NCBI GenBank assembly: GCA_003139975.1
Contig: PLHN01000273.1
Coordinates: 7,579 to 13,271, forward strand
Direction: 5' to 3'
Length of the DNA: 5,693 bases
Source of the DNA: Acidobacteriaceae bacterium
GTDB lineage: Bacteria; Acidobacteriota; Terriglobia; Terriglobales; Acidobacteriaceae
Below the pieces are notes generated by a model. It did no database searches, was not told the DNA's origin, and saw only the letters and a list, made by a program, of their open reading frames with translations. Position numbers and translations under genes: made by a program. Each line of letters starts with the position of its first letter. The first letter of the stretch is position 1. Shown here one piece after another: positions 5,485-5,693 of this stretch.

Positions 5485-5519
5485 TTCGGGCGAGCGCTAC
5501 GGTTCTTGCGAACCCCGAA
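5485..5519 (-). terminator. Two-part inverted repeat after the receptor gene, possible terminator
   Basis: TTCGGG (5485-5490) and CCCGAA (5514-5519) form an outer 6-bp inverted repeat. Its 3' side overlaps by one base a perfect 5-bp hairpin, GGTTC (5501-5505), TTGC loop, GAACC (5510-5514). The two could be alternative pairings. It begins 11 bases beyond the receptor stop codon on the minus strand. No U-run follows, so termination would not be of the classical intrinsic type; an extragenic repeat unit is the alternative. Confidence 0.35.
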
Positions 5520-5530
5520 TTTCCTCAACG

Positions 5531-5693
5531 TCAGAAATATAGCTTCAAGGCAAATTGAATTATGCGCGGCGGACGGTCACTCGTAACCTGCCCAAACAAA
5601 CCGTCGCCTCCAATTGTGCCATCCTGGAACGTCGGGCCATAAAACTGCACGTGATTGAAGGCATTGAAGAACTCGGAGCGGAATTCCAGGGAC
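5531..5693 (-). CDS. C-terminal end of a TonB-dependent receptor / Oar-like outer membrane protein (partial)
   Basis: The minus strand is open from the right edge to TGA at 5533-5531, giving 53 complete residues of a longer protein whose start is outside the window. The sequence FRSEFFNAFNHVQFYGP, then a Gly-rich loop, then FGQVTSDRPPRIIQFALKLYF matches the C-terminal strands of the Oar-like/carboxypeptidase-regulatory-domain TonB-dependent receptors that are greatly expanded in Acidobacteriota. These are outer-membrane beta-barrels of about 1000 residues. The terminal Phe preceded by alternating hydrophobic residues is the usual signal for insertion by the BAM machinery. The ligand cannot be inferred from this end. 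The gene is on the same strand as the secreted protein gene 204 bases downstream. Confidence 0.85.
   Translation of the reverse strand, partial: SLEFRSEFFNAFNHVQFYGPTFQDGTIGGDGLFGQVTSDRPPRIIQFALKLYF

Larger units (their letters stand above)
5327..5530. other. Intergenic region between receptor end and secreted protein gene
   Basis: These 204 bases hold the inverted repeat after the receptor gene, a plausible minus-strand promoter and the strong ribosome binding site of the secreted protein gene. No credible coding sequence is seen. A weak GGAG/CTCC pairing around 5428-5444 is too short to call. Confidence 0.5.

Noticed and set aside
1..5693. CRISPR array, tRNA, rRNA, insertion sequence or toxin-antitoxin system
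   Set aside because: No spaced direct repeats, cloverleaf, transposase motifs or small paired cytosolic genes were seen on either strand.

Overview
The window is a GC-rich, densely packed piece of bacterial chromosome. The gene content points to Acidobacteriota (Terriglobia type). The main clue is the partial gene at the right end, whose C-terminus looks like the very large Oar-like TonB-dependent receptors abundant in that phylum. A DUF6580 membrane protein, an atypical DedA protein and a YdjM-type hydrolase are compatible with this. The assignment is an inference from protein style, not from a marker gene. No rRNA, tRNA, CRISPR array, insertion sequence or phage gene is visible.

Left part (1-1460, + strand): the last 28 codons of an unidentified gene overlap the start of a Mog/MoaB-type molybdopterin adenylyltransferase gene (68-580). 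A 211-base gap with several perfect hairpins follows. Then comes a TTG-initiated DedA/VTT-domain membrane protein (792-1460).

Middle part (1457-3542): a DUF6580 membrane protein on the minus strand shares four bases of stop codon with the DedA gene. Divergent from it is a small two-helix membrane protein (2112-2360). The 3' end of that small gene lies antisense to the last ~105 bases of a minus-strand TetR-family regulator (2256-2957). The regulator is divergent from a secreted SnoaL-like/ester-cyclase-like protein (3039-3542). The gap between these two holds a perfect 24-bp palindrome that is very probably the TetR operator, so the pair reads as a self-contained regulator-target module.

Right part (3559-5693, minus strand): a membrane-bound YdjM/DUF457-type metal-dependent hydrolase with an additional C-terminal soluble domain, a secreted beta-rich protein of unknown function with a strong ribosome binding site and a plausible promoter, and the last 53 codons of the TonB-dependent receptor-like protein.

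Most of the window is ordinary housekeeping and envelope-related content. I found no convincing evidence for a new multi-gene system. The points most worth a second look are the TetR operator module, the antisense overlap of the TetR tail with the small membrane gene, the hairpin cluster before the DedA gene, and the uncharacterised secreted protein.
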